From an uncultured Eubacterium sp. (lineage in GTDB: Bacteria; Bacillota; Clostridia; Lachnospirales; Lachnospiraceae), in contig CAKRGX010000017.1 of assembly GCA_934338065.1 (NCBI GenBank), positions 1 to 33,927 on the forward strand: DNA of 33,927 nt, given 5' to 3'. Below are positions 7,554 to 16,960 of this stretch, piece by piece; positions within the stretch are counted from its first letter, which is position 1; the number at the start of each line of letters is the position of its first letter. A program made the position numbers and the translations under genes. The notes under the pieces were generated by a model. It was not told the origin of the DNA and did not search any database. It saw only the letters and a program-made list of their open reading frames with translations.

Positions 7554-9260
7554 TTAATTGTTATCACCGTTTTTTTCTGCTTCTCTCTGAAGCAATTCTT
7601 TTTCATCAAAAGCATCTTCTATTGCTGCCCCTGGTGCTACCATCGGCCAAACTTTGTCGTCCTGACCAATGACAACTTCTATTACTATTGGTTCCTTTGA
7701 TGCAAGTGCTGCCTGTATGGCATCGTCTACTTCTTCTTTTCTGGTAACACGAATCGCTTTTGCACCCATTGCCTCGGAAACTTTACAGTAATCAACTTTA
7801 TCCTCCAAAATTGTACTGGAATAACGCTTGCCATAGAACAGGGTCTGCCACTGACGTACCATACCAAGAGCATGGTTGTTAAATACAATCTGGATAATTG
7901 GAATATTATATCGTGTTGCTGTTGCAACTTCATTCATATTCATGCGGAAGCAGCCATCACCGGCAATGTTGATCACCGTCTTATCCGGTCTTCCAAGCTT
8001 AGCTCCAATGCAGGCACCCAGGCCGTATCCCATCGTTCCCATACCACCAGATGTCAGCAATTGTCTTGGCGTCCGGTATTTATAATACTGTGCTGCCCAC
8101 ATCTGATGCTGTCCTACATCCGTTGTAATGATCGCATCGTTGTTCGTAAGTTCAGAAATACGCTCTATTACATACGGACCAGTCAATACATCTCTATTAT
8201 ATGTCATCGGCAGAGCTTCTTTGCGTGCCATGACTTTATCCATCCATTCTTTATGATACTGCTGCTCCAGTTTTCTGTTCAATATCTCAAGAACCGATTT
8301 CAAATCCCCTATAATTGAATAATCTACCTGAATATTTTTATTGATCTCTGCCGGATCAATGTCTATATGTACAATTTGGGCATTATTGGCAAATTTTTTA
8401 GCATTTCCCGTAACACGATCTGAAAAACGAGCCCCCAGAACAAGCAGAAGATCACATTCTGTTACACTGAGATTCGCTGTTTTTGTTCCGTGCATTCCCA
8501 GCATACCGGTATATGCTTCATCTGTTCCATCAAATGCACCTTTTCCCATTAACGTATCTGTGACTGGTGCGTCCACTTTCTTGGCAAACTCTCGGAGTTC
8601 GGCCTCGGCGCCGGATATAACCGTACCTCCTCCAACAAATATCATTGGTTTTTCTGCTTGCTTTATAACATTTACTACAGCTTCAATATCATTCTGGTCG
8701 ATCGTATCAACCTTACGCTGAATAAGTGCCGGTGTCACAGGTGTAAAATCAACGGTTGCCGCCGTTACGTCTTTTGTCACATCTACCAGAACCGGACCCG
8801 GTCTTCCCGTCTGCGCAATCGCAAAAGCACGACGCATGGCATTGGCAAGATCATGGATATCCTTCACAATAAAACTATGTTTGGTGATCGGCATAGTAAT
8901 GCCGGCAATATCTACCTCCTGAAAAGAGTCCTTACCAAGAAGCGAATTGGCAACATTACAAGTAATCGCCACCATAGGAACGGAATCCATATAAGCGGTA
9001 CCAATACCAGTTACCAGATTGGTCGCTCCCGGTCCGCTCGTCGCCATACATACACCAACTTTACCTGTTGCTCTCGCATATCCGTCTGCTGCATGAGCGG
9101 CTCCCTGCTCATGAGATGTCAGAACATGACGGATGCGATCCTGATATCGATATAATTCATCATATACATTTAAAATACATCCACCCGGATAACCAAATAT
9201 AGTATCTACGCCCTGTTCCAGCAGACACTCTACTATGATCTGTGATCCGTTTAACTGCAT
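7554..9260 (-). CDS. ilvB: Acetolactate synthase, large (catalytic) subunit
   Basis: This ThDP- and FAD-dependent enzyme condenses pyruvate units to acetolactate in valine/leucine/isoleucine synthesis. The ATG at 9258-9260 gives 568 residues and follows AGAGGTG; a GTG three codons earlier overlaps that site. The catalytic glutamate is E51 in TSHEQGAAHAADGYARATGK. The FAD/central region has ATSGPGATNLVTGI and GGGTVISGAEAELREF, and the ThDP-Mg motif runs from GDGCFRMNMNEVATA to IVFNN. No ilvN regulatory subunit lies next to it. The neighbours are ilvD upstream and serC downstream. Confidence 0.95.
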   Translation of the reverse strand: MQLNGSQIIVECLLEQGVDTIFGYPGGCILNVYDELYRYQDRIRHVLTSHEQGAAHAADGYARATGKVGVCMATSGPGATNLVTGIGTAYMDSVPMVAITCNVANSLLGKDSFQEVDIAGITMPITKHSFIVKDIHDLANAMRRAFAIAQTGRPGPVLVDVTKDVTAATVDFTPVTPALIQRKVDTIDQNDIEAVVNVIKQAEKPMIFVGGGTVISGAEAELREFAKKVDAPVTDTLMGKGAFDGTDEAYTGMLGMHGTKTANLSVTECDLLLVLGARFSDRVTGNAKKFANNAQIVHIDIDPAEINKNIQVDYSIIGDLKSVLEILNRKLEQQYHKEWMDKVMARKEALPMTYNRDVLTGPYVIERISELTNNDAIITTDVGQHQMWAAQYYKYRTPRQLLTSGGMGTMGYGLGACIGAKLGRPDKTVINIAGDGCFRMNMNEVATATRYNIPIIQIVFNNHALGMVRQWQTLFYGKRYSSTILEDKVDYCKVSEAMGAKAIRVTRKEEVDDAIQAALASKEPIVIEVVIGQDDKVWPMVAPGAAIEDAFDEKELLQREAEKNGDNN

Positions 9261-9278
9261 ACTAAGCACCTCTTTCGT

Positions 9279-10940
9279 CTATTTTTTCAGAATTGCACCG
9301 GTGCTGCCCGATGTAACCATACTTGCATAACGTGCCAGATAACCGGTAGTTACTTTAGGTTCTCTTGGCTGCCATTTCTTCCGTCTTTCTTCCATTTCTT
9401 CATCTGAAATATCTACATTTAATGTATTTTCCGGAATATTGATCTTGATTATGTCTCCCTCTTCTACCAAGGCAATCGGACCACCAACAGCAGCTTCCGG
9501 CGAAACATGACCGATGGAAGCCCCACGGGACGCTCCTGAGAAACGTCCATCTGTGATCAAGGCAACTGACGATCCTAATCCCATACCGGCAATAGCTGAT
9601 GTCGGATTCAGCATCTCACGCATGCCAGGACCTCCCTTTGGCCCCTCATAGCGAATGACAACAACATCTCCTTCCACAATCTTTCCCCCCTTGATTGCTG
9701 CGATTGCATCTTCTTCGCAATCAAAGACGCGTGCCGGTCCTTCATGTACCATCATTTCAGGCACAACAGCCGAGCGTTTAACAACGCCGGAGTCTGGTGC
9801 AAGATTTCCCTTAAGAACAGCAATACCACCTGTTTCACTATATGGATTATCAATCGGACGTATTACTTCCGGATCTCGATTCACAACATTGGCAATGTTC
9901 TCTCCTACTGTCTTTCCTGTTGCCGTAATAATGTCCGTATGTAAAAGACCTTTCTTATTCAACTCATTCATAACGGCATACACACCACCTGCTTCATTCA
10001 ATTGTTCCATATAGGTGTGTCCTGCCGGTGCCAGATGACACAGGTTTGGAGTCTTGGCACTGATTTCATTAGCAATGTCAAGATTCAGCTTTACTCCTGC
10101 TTCATGAGCAATTGCCGGAAGATGAAGCATCGTATTCGTTGAGCATCCAAGTGCCATATCAACTGTCATAGCATTCATGAAAGCTTTCTCGTTCATAATA
10201 TCACGTGGGCGGATATTTCTCTTATACATCTCCATAACCTGCATACCCGCATGTTTCGCAAGTTTGATACGATCCGAATATACAGCGGGAATTGTTCCAT
10301 TTCCCTGAAGGCCCATACCTATTGCCTCAGTCAGACAGTTCATGGAATTCGCCGTATACATACCGGAACAAGAACCACAAGTCGGACAGGCATGACATAC
10401 ATAATCGTCTACTTCTTCTTCTGTCATCTTCCCTGCCGCATGAGCGCCGACAGCCTCAAACATACTGGACAAAGAGGTTCTCTTTCCCTGCACATGACCG
10501 GCAAGCATCGGACCACCGCTGACAAATACGGTAGGAATATTGACACGGGCTGCTGCCATGAGAAGCCCCGGAACATTTTTATCACAGTTTGGAACCATGA
10601 CCATAGCATCAAACGCATGAGCCAGAGCCATACACTCGGTAGAATCTGCGATCAGATCACGTGTTACAAGTGAATATTTCATTCCCACATGTCCCATTGC
10701 AATACCATCACATACAGCAATGGCAGGAAATACAATTGGTGTACCGCCAGCCATAGCAACTCCTAATTTGGCTGCTTCTACAATCTTATCCAGATTCATA
10801 TGACCGGGTACGATTTCATTATATGAACTAACGATCGCTACCAGCGGCTTTTCTAATTCTTCCTTAGTCAGGCCTAATGCGTTAAACAATGAACGCTGTG
10901 GTGCGGTCTGCATTCCTTTTTTTACTGAATCACTTTTCAT
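9279..10940 (-). CDS. ilvD: Dihydroxy-acid dehydratase
   Basis: The 553-residue Fe-S enzyme dehydrates 2,3-dihydroxy acids to 2-oxo acids, the third common step of branched-chain amino acid synthesis. It carries the signature [20 protein letters not shown] (C119), [19 protein letters not shown] (C191 in GSC as a likely cluster ligand), and near the C-terminus [20 protein letters not shown] and [14 protein letters not shown]. Length is normal. The ATG is preceded by AAAGGATG. It is second in the operon, 19 bases after leuB and 18 before ilvB. Confidence 0.97.
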   Translation of the reverse strand: MKSDSVKKGMQTAPQRSLFNALGLTKEELEKPLVAIVSSYNEIVPGHMNLDKIVEAAKLGVAMAGGTPIVFPAIAVCDGIAMGHVGMKYSLVTRDLIADSTECMALAHAFDAMVMVPNCDKNVPGLLMAAARVNIPTVFVSGGPMLAGHVQGKRTSLSSMFEAVGAHAAGKMTEEEVDDYVCHACPTCGSCSGMYTANSMNCLTEAIGMGLQGNGTIPAVYSDRIKLAKHAGMQVMEMYKRNIRPRDIMNEKAFMNAMTVDMALGCSTNTMLHLPAIAHEAGVKLNLDIANEISAKTPNLCHLAPAGHTYMEQLNEAGGVYAVMNELNKKGLLHTDIITATGKTVGENIANVVNRDPEVIRPIDNPYSETGGIAVLKGNLAPDSGVVKRSAVVPEMMVHEGPARVFDCEEDAIAAIKGGKIVEGDVVVIRYEGPKGGPGMREMLNPTSAIAGMGLGSSVALITDGRFSGASRGASIGHVSPEAAVGGPIALVEEGDIIKINIPENTLNVDISDEEMEERRKKWQPREPKVTTGYLARYASMVTSGSTGAILKK

Positions 10941-10959
10941 CTATTTTAACATCCTTTCT

Positions 10960-12048
10960 CTATATCTCATTCGCAATGGCATCACCCATTTCTCTCGTTC
11001 CCAGAAGAGTTTTGCCATCATCCATAATATCAACCGTGCGCATACCCTTTTTCAGAACAGTCTTTACTGCATTCTCAATGGCATCTGCTTCCTTGCCAAG
11101 TCCAAAAGAATAACGCAGTAACATAGCTGCTGAAAGAATCGTAGCGATCGGATTTGCTTTGTTCTGGCCGGCAATGTCAGGAGCAGAGCCATGACTAGGC
11201 TCATACATACCAAACGTTCCCTCACCAAGGCTTGCTGAGGAAAGCATACCCAAAGATCCTGTCACCATACTTGCTTCGTCAGACAAAATATCACCAAACA
11301 TATTCTCCGTCAGAATCACATCAAACTGTTTTGGATCACGTACAATCTGCATCGCACAATTGTCAACAAGCATATTGGTCAGCTCTACTTCCGGATAATC
11401 CTTGCCGACCTCCTCGACGACTTTGGACCACAAACGGGAAGAATCCAAAACATTTGCCTTATCTACACTGCAGACTTTCTTTCTCCGCTTCATCGCAATC
11501 TCGAATGCCTGCTTTGCTATACGTCGAATCTCGCTCTCATCATATTTTAATGTATCGACCGCTGTCATTACACCATCAATTTCCTTTGTGTAGCGTTCAC
11601 CAAAATAAAGACCTCCTGTCAATTCGCGGGCAAAAATAAAATCAAATCCCCCCTCAATAATCTCTTCTTTCAAAGGACAGGCACCACTTAACTCTTCAAA
11701 TAAAATTGCCGGGCGCAGATTACAGAACAAACCTAATCCTTTACGTATCTTCAACAATCCGGCCTCTGGTCTTTTCTCCGGTGGCAAATCATACCAGCTA
11801 TCCACGCCGACTCGTCCCCCCACTGAACCAAGCAGGATTGAATCACTCTTTCTTGCCCGTTCTAGTGTTTCGTCTGTCAAAGGTTCTCCATAGGCATCAA
11901 TTGAACAACCGCCCATCAGCAGTTCTTCATATTCAAAACTGTGTCCGTAGACACTTGCTACCTTGTTTAATACCTTCTTTGCTTCTGTCACGATTTCAGG
12001 ACCGATACCGTCTCCCGGAATCACTGCGATATGATAATTCATGTACAT
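10960..12048 (-). CDS. leuB: 3-isopropylmalate dehydrogenase
   Basis: The 362-residue enzyme oxidatively decarboxylates 3-isopropylmalate in leucine synthesis. Clear family features are [17 protein letters not shown] at the N-terminus, [40 protein letters not shown] [28 protein letters not shown] and [20 protein letters not shown]. The ATG at 12048 follows GGAGATGAA. It is the first gene behind the promoter at 12101-12130. No leuA, leuC or leuD is present in the window. Confidence 0.97.
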   Translation of the reverse strand: MYMNYHIAVIPGDGIGPEIVTEAKKVLNKVASVYGHSFEYEELLMGGCSIDAYGEPLTDETLERARKSDSILLGSVGGRVGVDSWYDLPPEKRPEAGLLKIRKGLGLFCNLRPAILFEELSGACPLKEEIIEGGFDFIFARELTGGLYFGERYTKEIDGVMTAVDTLKYDESEIRRIAKQAFEIAMKRRKKVCSVDKANVLDSSRLWSKVVEEVGKDYPEVELTNMLVDNCAMQIVRDPKQFDVILTENMFGDILSDEASMVTGSLGMLSSASLGEGTFGMYEPSHGSAPDIAGQNKANPIATILSAAMLLRYSFGLGKEADAIENAVKTVLKKGMRTVDIMDDGKTLLGTREMGDAIANEI

Positions 12049-12100
12049 TTCATCTCCATTTCCATTATGTCAAAAGGGTATAGTACTCCCATAATTTCAT

Positions 12101-12130
12101 AGTATAATGCAAAAAGGGGGGATGTGTCAA
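12101..12130 (-). promoter_or_regulatory. Sigma-A-like promoter of the leuB-ilvD-ilvB-serC-serA operon
   Basis: On the minus strand TTGACA (12130-12125) is followed after 18 bases by TATACT (12106-12101). The predicted leader to the leuB start is only about 45 nt, too short for a T-box. The leader contains the palindrome AGTACT (12082-12087) and the pair ATTATG/CATAAT (12064-12069 and 12090-12095), which might be a repressor site. The -35 box begins only eight bases from the stop of the exporter gene upstream. Confidence 0.8.
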
Positions 12131-12137
12131 GAAAACA

Positions 12138-13004
12138 CTAAAATGTTATCCCCAACAAACTAATTAAAATCCCCCCAATAACTCCTGCCAGATATAAGTA
12201 TAAAATAATTCCAACATTCTGTTTCGTATGTTTTTTATTCATCCGGCATAGGACAAGAATTCCCACACCGGCATTTACAAACAGTCCTGCCATCATAGGT
12301 CCTGCCCCAATAACACGCTGCAAATATAACTGCGTAATCACCACCGATGAAGCACAGTTTGGTATCAGACCAATCAACCCCGCAACACCTTCACCAAGAA
12401 CCGGTGTATTGGCGATCAGTCCTGACAGCCGGTCCTCACCAATCCCTTCCATCACGACTTCCAGCACTAGCGTAACACAGAAAATGAATATCGTGATGTG
12501 AAGTGTATGACGCAGTGCCGAAGGAATAATCCCTTCTTCACATTTGCAGTGTTCGCTTTCACACATGGAATGAATATTTTTGTACCGAAGTTCACGCCTT
12601 AATATGCTGTGATACAAAAAATCCAGAGCAAAACCACATACTATGCCATAAATTGCTTTAACTATTAAAATTTTAATGATTGTCATAGCAGGGACTGCCT
12701 CCGACACAAAAATTGGAAGCATCTCATCGGATGTGGACAAAAACACCGCTGTCAATGTTCCTGCTGTGATCACCCCGCCAGAATAAAGGTTGGAGGCCGC
12801 AGCAGAAAAACCACACTGTGGAAATACACCTAGTACCCCGCCAAGTAAAGGCCCCGCTTTACCTGCTCTCCGGATAGCCGCCTGCGTGCGGCTTCCCGTC
12901 TTATGCTCCAGCCACTCCATTAACAAATACGTGATAAATAGAAAAGGAATAAGTTTTCCGGTATCAACAATTGCCTCGCAGAGAATATCTACTATTTGTT
13001 CCAT
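12138..13004 (-). CDS. Putative 10-TM metal/arsenic exporter (ArsP_2-type)
   Basis: The 288-residue integral membrane protein resembles the ArsP_2 family, annotated as putative heavy-metal, arsenic or manganese exporters. It has an internal duplication. The first half carries GVFPQCGFSAAASNLYSGG with GTLTAVFLSTSDEMLPIF, the second carries GLIPNCASSVVITQLYLQ with GAGPMMAGLFVNAGVGILVL. The P-x-C motif is thus repeated in each half. A hydrophilic Cys/His-rich loop (MCESEHCKCEEG) between the halves could bind metal. AAAGGAA precedes the ATG, with its own promoter at 13038-13066. The substrate is not determinable here. Confidence 0.8.
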   Translation of the reverse strand: MEQIVDILCEAIVDTGKLIPFLFITYLLMEWLEHKTGSRTQAAIRRAGKAGPLLGGVLGVFPQCGFSAAASNLYSGGVITAGTLTAVFLSTSDEMLPIFVSEAVPAMTIIKILIVKAIYGIVCGFALDFLYHSILRRELRYKNIHSMCESEHCKCEEGIIPSALRHTLHITIFIFCVTLVLEVVMEGIGEDRLSGLIANTPVLGEGVAGLIGLIPNCASSVVITQLYLQRVIGAGPMMAGLFVNAGVGILVLCRMNKKHTKQNVGIILYLYLAGVIGGILISLLGITF

Positions 13005-13037
13005 TTTTATTGATTCCTTTCTTTACTTATTTTTTCT

Positions 13038-13066
13038 ATTATAGACAACTTTACACGAAAAAGCAA
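13038..13066 (-). promoter_or_regulatory. Promoter of the putative metal exporter gene
   Basis: TTGCTT (13066-13061) and TATAAT (13043-13038) on the minus strand, separated by 17 bases, lie about 35 bases before the start codon at 13004. Confidence 0.7.
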
Positions 13067-13077
13067 CCAATGAAACA

Positions 13078-13095
13078 AAGCTGTTTTGTCAGCTT
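13078..13095 (-). terminator. Weak candidate terminator after the ABC permease gene
   Basis: AAGCTG pairs with CAGCTT around a six-base loop, 23 bases after the permease stop, and is followed on the minus strand by TGTTTC. The stem is short and the T run interrupted, so the call is tentative. Confidence 0.4.
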
Positions 13096-13117
13096 CTGTC
13101 CTCCCTAATACTTTACT

Positions 13118-14716
13118 TCACGATAGATTTTCAAAAATGACTGTTCCTTTTGTTTTTATCCAATGCTTCATTAAAAAAATGAATAACGTGGTTAGCATCA
13201 CGCACAGAAACAGATACCAGATTGTCTCTATCTGATCTCCCTGAAAAAGATAAATTACTACAACCACAGCCGAGTAGCAGAAACCAACCAGCATGGTAAG
13301 CAGTACACCGGCACTCTGCTTTACCGCTGCCGCTTCATTACTCCAGTTAAGATTAGGCATCTTCAAATTAATTGCCAGACCAATCTGACCGATCAACAGG
13401 TTAAACAACTGTGGAAGCAAAAGAGTAGCTACAGCCATTGTGACCGACATTGGCAATACAATTACTACACAAATGGAACAAAACAATACCGGAACTGCTG
13501 TCACAACCAACTGTAATTGAAGTTTTGCCTGTAAAACCTGCGCCGATGATACAGGCAGCGATCTTGAAATCCACAGATTTTTTCCTTCAAGTGAAATGGA
13601 TGGTGCCGTTATATCATTCATCATGCTGACGAGGCAAATGGCAAAACAGCTAAGAGCTGCTACAAAATCTTCCTTTTCCGGGAAAACCTGACCCAGCATC
13701 TGTGTAATAGCATCTCCCTTAACAAGTATCATCACACCCATCACCACAAGAAATACTATACCAAGAGCACAATTCAGCATATAAGTAGGACTTGCCAGAA
13801 ACCGACCCAGTTCCTTTACTATCAGAGCTCTCTTCTGACTCTTTGTCTTGATTACCTTCTCCTGATACACAACTTTTTTCCCACTAATATGAGATGTTAC
13901 TAATTTCAAAAAACTGTGAGCCAATACAAAATAAACTACAGCAAATGAAACCAGCACCATGACAGCAAACATTGCAAGAGACAATAAATCTCCTTCTGCC
14001 GCCCTGCCCGACCAGTAAAGAGGATACGCATACCCCTTTATTTTCATCCCGACTACCGTACTATTAGCAAGTAACATTTTCAGTAGATCACTGGCTTTAA
14101 AATAGACATAATAGTACGCAGCAAAAAAAACAAGTGAAACAACAACAGTAATCATACTTTTATTCTTTAATCTGGAATTTATTCTGGCAACCACCCAACC
14201 CAGAATACAAGATAATGTAAGAACAAATACAGATATCAGCAGGATCCATATCACTCCTGCCAGAATTCCCCCCATCCCCGGATTTACTTCCATCACATAG
14301 ACGATCACGGTCGGAATCATAACAATCGCACTAAACAGCAATCCCATCGCATAAACACCCGACAAACGAACAATCAAGATGGTCGATACCGGAATCGGCA
14401 TAGACAACAGCATATCATTATCCTTTGCCTGATATAAACTGGCAAACGTATTAAATACACTGCCAAATACTCCCAATGCAACAGCAACCACTCCCATAAT
14501 AACAAAATACAGCCAGCCTAATCCTGCCTGCCATAGTGGTTTGCACAAATTAATCCCCATATAGAAAAAGATGCCACCCAAAAACACCAGTAGCAGCAGG
14601 TACAAGGCAATAAATGCCGCTACAGATAATCTGGAACGGCTTTTGCCATTTTTTTTATTTTGGAAAAAGTTCTGATTCAACTCCAGCATCTGCTTTTTTA
14701 AAAGCGTTTTTAGCAT
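13118..14716 (-). CDS. ABC-2 type transporter permease
   Basis: The 532-residue protein has a lysine-rich cytoplasmic N-terminus (MLKTLLKKQM) and about a dozen hydrophobic segments spread through its length, such as VAAFIALYLLLLVFLGGIFF. It starts inside the last codons of the ATPase gene (7-base overlap), which makes it the membrane partner of that ATPase. ASLYQAKDNDMLLSMPIPV, and SLEGKNLWISRSLPVS further on, are typical of exporters with two fused halves of ABC-2 type. The transported molecule is unknown; lipid, peptide or drug export are possible. Confidence 0.85.
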   Translation of the reverse strand: MLKTLLKKQMLELNQNFFQNKKNGKSRSRLSVAAFIALYLLLLVFLGGIFFYMGINLCKPLWQAGLGWLYFVIMGVVAVALGVFGSVFNTFASLYQAKDNDMLLSMPIPVSTILIVRLSGVYAMGLLFSAIVMIPTVIVYVMEVNPGMGGILAGVIWILLISVFVLTLSCILGWVVARINSRLKNKSMITVVVSLVFFAAYYYVYFKASDLLKMLLANSTVVGMKIKGYAYPLYWSGRAAEGDLLSLAMFAVMVLVSFAVVYFVLAHSFLKLVTSHISGKKVVYQEKVIKTKSQKRALIVKELGRFLASPTYMLNCALGIVFLVVMGVMILVKGDAITQMLGQVFPEKEDFVAALSCFAICLVSMMNDITAPSISLEGKNLWISRSLPVSSAQVLQAKLQLQLVVTAVPVLFCSICVVIVLPMSVTMAVATLLLPQLFNLLIGQIGLAINLKMPNLNWSNEAAAVKQSAGVLLTMLVGFCYSAVVVVIYLFQGDQIETIWYLFLCVMLTTLFIFLMKHWIKTKGTVIFENLS

Positions 14717-15423
14717 TCCTCTCCCTCCATCTCAAGAAATACTTTCTCCAGTGAAGTATCCCCCTTAACCTCTTCCATTGTGCCGCTTCGGATCAAACGG
14801 CCTTCCTTAATTATAGCAACACGATCACAGAGTTTTTCTGCCACTTCAAGAACATGCGTTGAGAAGAAGATTGCTCCTCCTTTATCACATACTTCTCTCA
14901 TCATCTGCTTTAGCAGATGAGAAGCCTTCGGATCCAGCCCGACAAATGGTTCATCCATTATGATCAGCTTTGGTTCATGAATCCACGCTGATATAATAGC
15001 TAACTTCTGTTTCATACCATGTGAATAGGAAGATACCGGCTGTGCAAGGTCCTTTGTCAATTCAAACATTTCCGCATACTTATGGATTCTTTCTTTTCTT
15101 ACCTCTGCGTCTACCTCAAAAATGTCGGCAATAAAATTCAGATACTTAATTCCTGTCATAAACTCATACAGGTCAGGATTATCCGGTATGTACGCTATTT
15201 TTTTCTTACATTCCAATGGCTCTTTTGTGATAGATGTTCCATCAATGTAAATCTCACCAGAGTCAAACTTCAGTATACCGGTACATGCTTTGATCGTTGT
15301 CGTCTTGCCCGCGCCATTGTGTCCGATAAACCCATAAATTTCTCCCGGAGCAATATGCAGTGACAGATCATCAACTGCTTTCTTGTCTCCGTATTGTTTT
15401 GTTAACCTTTCAATTTTTAACAT
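14710..15423 (-). CDS. ABC transporter ATP-binding protein
   Basis: This is a 237-residue nucleotide-binding subunit. Walker A is GHNGAGKT at 34-41, the signature region is YSHGMKQK at 133-140 (variant of LSGGQ), and Walker B is LIIMDEP at 153-159 followed by the D-loop GLDP. The H-loop histidine is in FFSTHVLEVAE. The ATG at 15421-15423 begins MLKIERLTKQYG and follows GGAGAAGAG; the frame extends 13 codons upstream into the end of map and is not used. It pairs with the permease that overlaps its 3' end and lies 13 bases after map. Confidence 0.93.
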   Translation of the reverse strand: MLKIERLTKQYGDKKAVDDLSLHIAPGEIYGFIGHNGAGKTTTIKACTGILKFDSGEIYIDGTSITKEPLECKKKIAYIPDNPDLYEFMTGIKYLNFIADIFEVDAEVRKERIHKYAEMFELTKDLAQPVSSYSHGMKQKLAIISAWIHEPKLIIMDEPFVGLDPKASHLLKQMMREVCDKGGAIFFSTHVLEVAEKLCDRVAIIKEGRLIRSGTMEEVKGDTSLEKVFLEMEGEEC

Positions 15424-15436
15424 TTTTTCTCTTCTC

Positions 15437-16312
15437 CTACCAGCAAAGAACTTCATGCCCATCTTCGGTCACAAGAACCATGATTTCCCACTGTGCCGAT
15501 GGCATATGATCTTTTGTATATACTTCCCAATTGTTCTTAGGATCCGTATAAATCGCCTGCTTTCCCATATTAACCATAGGTTCGATCGTAAAAATCATTC
15601 CCGGTACCATAAGCATTTCTTCTCCCCGGTGTGAATTATATCCAACCCAGGGTTCCTCATGAAACTCCAAGCCAACGCCATGACCACCAATCTCACGCAC
15701 AACAGTGTAGCCATTGGCAGCAGCATGGTCATGTACTGCCTGCCCCATATCTCCCAGGAACCCCCACGGTTTCACCTCTGCGAGCCCTTTTTCAACACAT
15801 TCTTTCGTTACATCAACCAGTTTTTTCTTTTCAGGGCTCACTTCCCCGATGCAATACATGCGGGACGAATCCGAAAAAAATCCATCTAATATCGTCGAGC
15901 AGTCAACATTAACAATGTCACCTTCTTTTAATATCACATCTTTTGACGGAAAGCCATGACATACCTGATCGTTTACCGAGGTACACACACTATACGGAAA
16001 TCCCTCATAATTTAACGGCGCAGGAATTGCTCCACGCTCCGTTGTCATACGATATACGATTTCATCAATCTCAGCCGTACTCATTCCCGGCCGGATTACT
16101 TCATCTAAATAATCAAGAATAGCAATATTGATCTTACAGCTTTCTTTAATCTTCTCTATCTGCGCCGGTGTTTTTATGATTTTATGCGATGGGACAATAT
16201 GCCCCAATTCATGATAAGAATGGATCTTGTCATCGAAAGAAGCATGGCACACTTTATACTTACGTCCGCTGCCACACCAACAAGGATCATTCCGTCCAAT
16301 CTGCTTTGCCAT
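15437..16312 (-). CDS. map: Type I methionine aminopeptidase with N-terminal SEC-C zinc motif
   Basis: The cytosolic enzyme removes N-terminal methionine from new proteins. Residues 5-25 form a SEC-C zinc motif (IGRNDPCWCGSGRKYKVCH; C11, C13, C22, H23), which may contact the ribosome. The pita-bread catalytic domain follows with metal ligands D137, D148, H211, E244 and E276, and the conserved H119 in CHG. Near E276 the usual histidine-containing AQFEHT motif reads AQWEIM. The total of 291 residues fits SEC-C-containing forms. It lies 13 bases after thrH. Confidence 0.95.
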   Translation of the reverse strand: MAKQIGRNDPCWCGSGRKYKVCHASFDDKIHSYHELGHIVPSHKIIKTPAQIEKIKESCKINIAILDYLDEVIRPGMSTAEIDEIVYRMTTERGAIPAPLNYEGFPYSVCTSVNDQVCHGFPSKDVILKEGDIVNVDCSTILDGFFSDSSRMYCIGEVSPEKKKLVDVTKECVEKGLAEVKPWGFLGDMGQAVHDHAAANGYTVVREIGGHGVGLEFHEEPWVGYNSHRGEEMLMVPGMIFTIEPMVNMGKQAIYTDPKNNWEVYTKDHMPSAQWEIMVLVTEDGHEVLCW

Positions 16313-16325
16313 ATAACTAGTCTCC

Positions 16326-16925
16326 CTATAATACCTCTTTGATTGCTGCTAACAGTTCATCATACTCTTCAAATGCCGGAAGTTCCGGATAATCCGCTTT
16401 GATCTGATCGGTACTCTTGAACAAAAATCCTGCTTTACTTGCCTGAATCATTCCCAGATCATTATGGCTGTCACCACTGGCAATCGTATCATAACCAATT
16501 GACTGCAGTGCTTTTACCGTAGTATATTTTGAATTTTCAACACGCATTTTAAATCCGGTGATCTCTCCATTTTCTGCAACCTCAAGAGAATTACAGAAAA
16601 TGGTTGGATAGCCTAATTTTTTCATCAGTGGTGCTGCAAACTGCGTAAATGTATCACTGATAATGATAACCTGAGTAATTGAGCGAAGTTCATCCAAAAA
16701 ATCTTTCGCACCAGGTAATGGATCGATCGTTGCAATCGTATCCTGTATTTCTTTCAATCCCAGACCATGCTCTTTTAATATTTCTAAACGAAAATTCATG
16801 AGCTTATCATAATCCGGTTCATCTCTCGTTGTCCTTTTCAACTCAGGAATTCCCGTAGCTTCTGCAAATGCAATCCAAATCTCTGGTACTAAAACGCCCT
16901 CTAAATCCAAACATACAATATTCAT
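16326..16925 (-). CDS. thrH: ThrH: phosphoserine phosphatase / homoserine phosphotransferase
   Basis: This 199-residue HAD-superfamily protein closely follows the Pseudomonas ThrH pattern: CLDLEGVLVPEIWIAFAEAT at the N-terminus with nucleophile D7 and E9 (DxE rather than DxD), then TTRDEPDYDKLM, IISDTFTQF as motif II, and the Mg-binding GDSHNDLGM as motif IV. ThrH hydrolyses phosphoserine and can move phosphate to homoserine. With serA and serC in the window, phosphoserine phosphatase is its most likely role here. GGAGG precedes the ATG, and fakA ends 35 bases upstream. Confidence 0.92.
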   Translation of the reverse strand: MNIVCLDLEGVLVPEIWIAFAEATGIPELKRTTRDEPDYDKLMNFRLEILKEHGLGLKEIQDTIATIDPLPGAKDFLDELRSITQVIIISDTFTQFAAPLMKKLGYPTIFCNSLEVAENGEITGFKMRVENSKYTTVKALQSIGYDTIASGDSHNDLGMIQASKAGFLFKSTDQIKADYPELPAFEEYDELLAAIKEVL

Positions 16926-16960
16926 CTGTCTTATCCTCCAACATTCTTGTGCTTATTCTA

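Noticed and set aside
8658..9155. 165-codon plus-strand frame inside ilvB
   Set aside because: It is fully contained in a well-conserved enzyme gene on the other strand and shows no recognisable domain or start signals.
12049..12100. T-box or amino-acid attenuator ahead of leuB
   Set aside because: The promoter leaves a leader of only about 45 nt, with no specifier loop, no T-box sequence and no terminator hairpin.
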